The translations under genes and the position numbers were made by a program. From contig NZ_CP046565.1 in assembly GCF_012769535.1 (NCBI RefSeq), positions 3,307,032 through 3,371,031 of the forward strand: a DNA stretch of 64,000 nucleotides, written 5' to 3'. The DNA is from Methylococcus geothermalis. Its GTDB lineage: Bacteria > Pseudomonadota > Gammaproteobacteria > Methylococcales > Methylococcaceae. The notes below the pieces were generated by a model. That model was not told the DNA's origin. It saw nothing but the letters and a program-made list of their open reading frames with translations, and did no database searches. This document shows positions 63,776-64,000 of this stretch, piece by piece; the stretch's first letter is position 1, and every line of letters begins with the position of its first letter.

Positions 63776-64000
63776 GCGACAGGAGCCCAGCCGGAGCGAT
63801 CATGGTGAGCGATCAGGCGACGTGCGCGCTCATGCCACGCATGGGTACGTTCGACGACCCAGCGCTTGGCCTGCACGACGAAGCCCTGGGGGACTTCCTC
63901 GGGCCACAGGGGGTGCTGCGCGTCCTGCCAAGTTCCGGTGGCGCGATTGCCGGGATGGCGCACGACCTGGACGCTGAGGCCATGCGCCTTCTCGATGGCT
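63724..64000 (-). CDS. IS5-family transposase, C-terminal part (runs off window)
   Basis: The frame is open from the right edge to TAG at 63724. It reads GLSVQVVRHPGNRATGTWQ, then VVQAKRWVVERTHAWHERAR and WVWLAEARILATRM at the C-terminus. FVVQAKRWVVERTHAW-R is the DDE Glu region of IS5-type transposases. The N-terminal part lies outside the window, so intactness cannot be judged. Confidence 0.82.
   Translation of the reverse strand, partial: AIEKAHGLSVQVVRHPGNRATGTWQDAQHPLWPEEVPQGFVVQAKRWVVERTHAWHERARRLIAHHDRSGWAPVAWVWLAEARILATRMAT

Overview
The window looks like the chromosome of a high-GC gammaproteobacterium. Most of it is GC-rich with dense, overlapping genes. The gene orders pyrG-kdsA-eno-ftsB-ispD-ispF-truD and envC / rhodanese-secB-gpsA-trmL are gammaproteobacterial. 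A methanotroph of the Methylococcaceae type is my best guess from GC, overall gene content and the many insertion sequences. That is inference, because no diagnostic methane-oxidation gene is present.

Layout. (1) About 1-18,800 is a more AT-rich cell-surface/polysaccharide island. It holds an ABC-2 exporter permease running off the left edge, an operon of an FG-GAP lipoprotein, a PpiC isomerase and a small secreted protein, a secreted protein of unknown family, a PIG-L/GT2 protein with a frameshifted RgpF-like tail, a 1586-residue multi-domain glycosyltransferase, a zinc-ribbon methyltransferase and a GT-C-like membrane protein. Two near-identical 1,039-bp IS5-group elements in inverted orientation bracket it (732-1770 and 18802-19840). 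One of them separates the exporter gene from its operon. (2) About 15,500-17,070 and 18,800-23,670 are IS graveyards (IS5, IS4, IS630, IS481 and an integrase-core IS), several nested. (3) 23,700-25,692 is a nitric-oxide-response module: nsrR divergent from a truncated haemoglobin and a ferredoxin-NAD(P)H reductase, with an NsrR-type operator on the promoter. (4) 25,670-29,370 holds a ClC channel, a DUF2490 protein and a phosphoesterase lipoprotein. (5) 29,824-62,388 is housekeeping: CTP and KDO synthesis, enolase, division, isoprenoid precursors, tRNA modification, replication control, purine, queuosine and ubiquinone synthesis, transcription recycling, proteases, secretion, glycogen breakdown, NtrB/NtrC nitrogen control and class II ribonucleotide reductase. 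(6) 62,400-64,000 holds another integrase-core IS cut by an IS5-type element that leaves the window.

How the parts may work together. The island probably builds and exports a surface glycan, although several of its genes are damaged by IS insertion or frameshift. The NsrR module is likely a two-component NO dioxygenase. The ArsR-like regulator before the rhodanese gene has the cysteine pair of persulfide sensors. An NtrC-type palindrome lies between ntrB and nrdJ. No tRNA, rRNA or CRISPR array was found.
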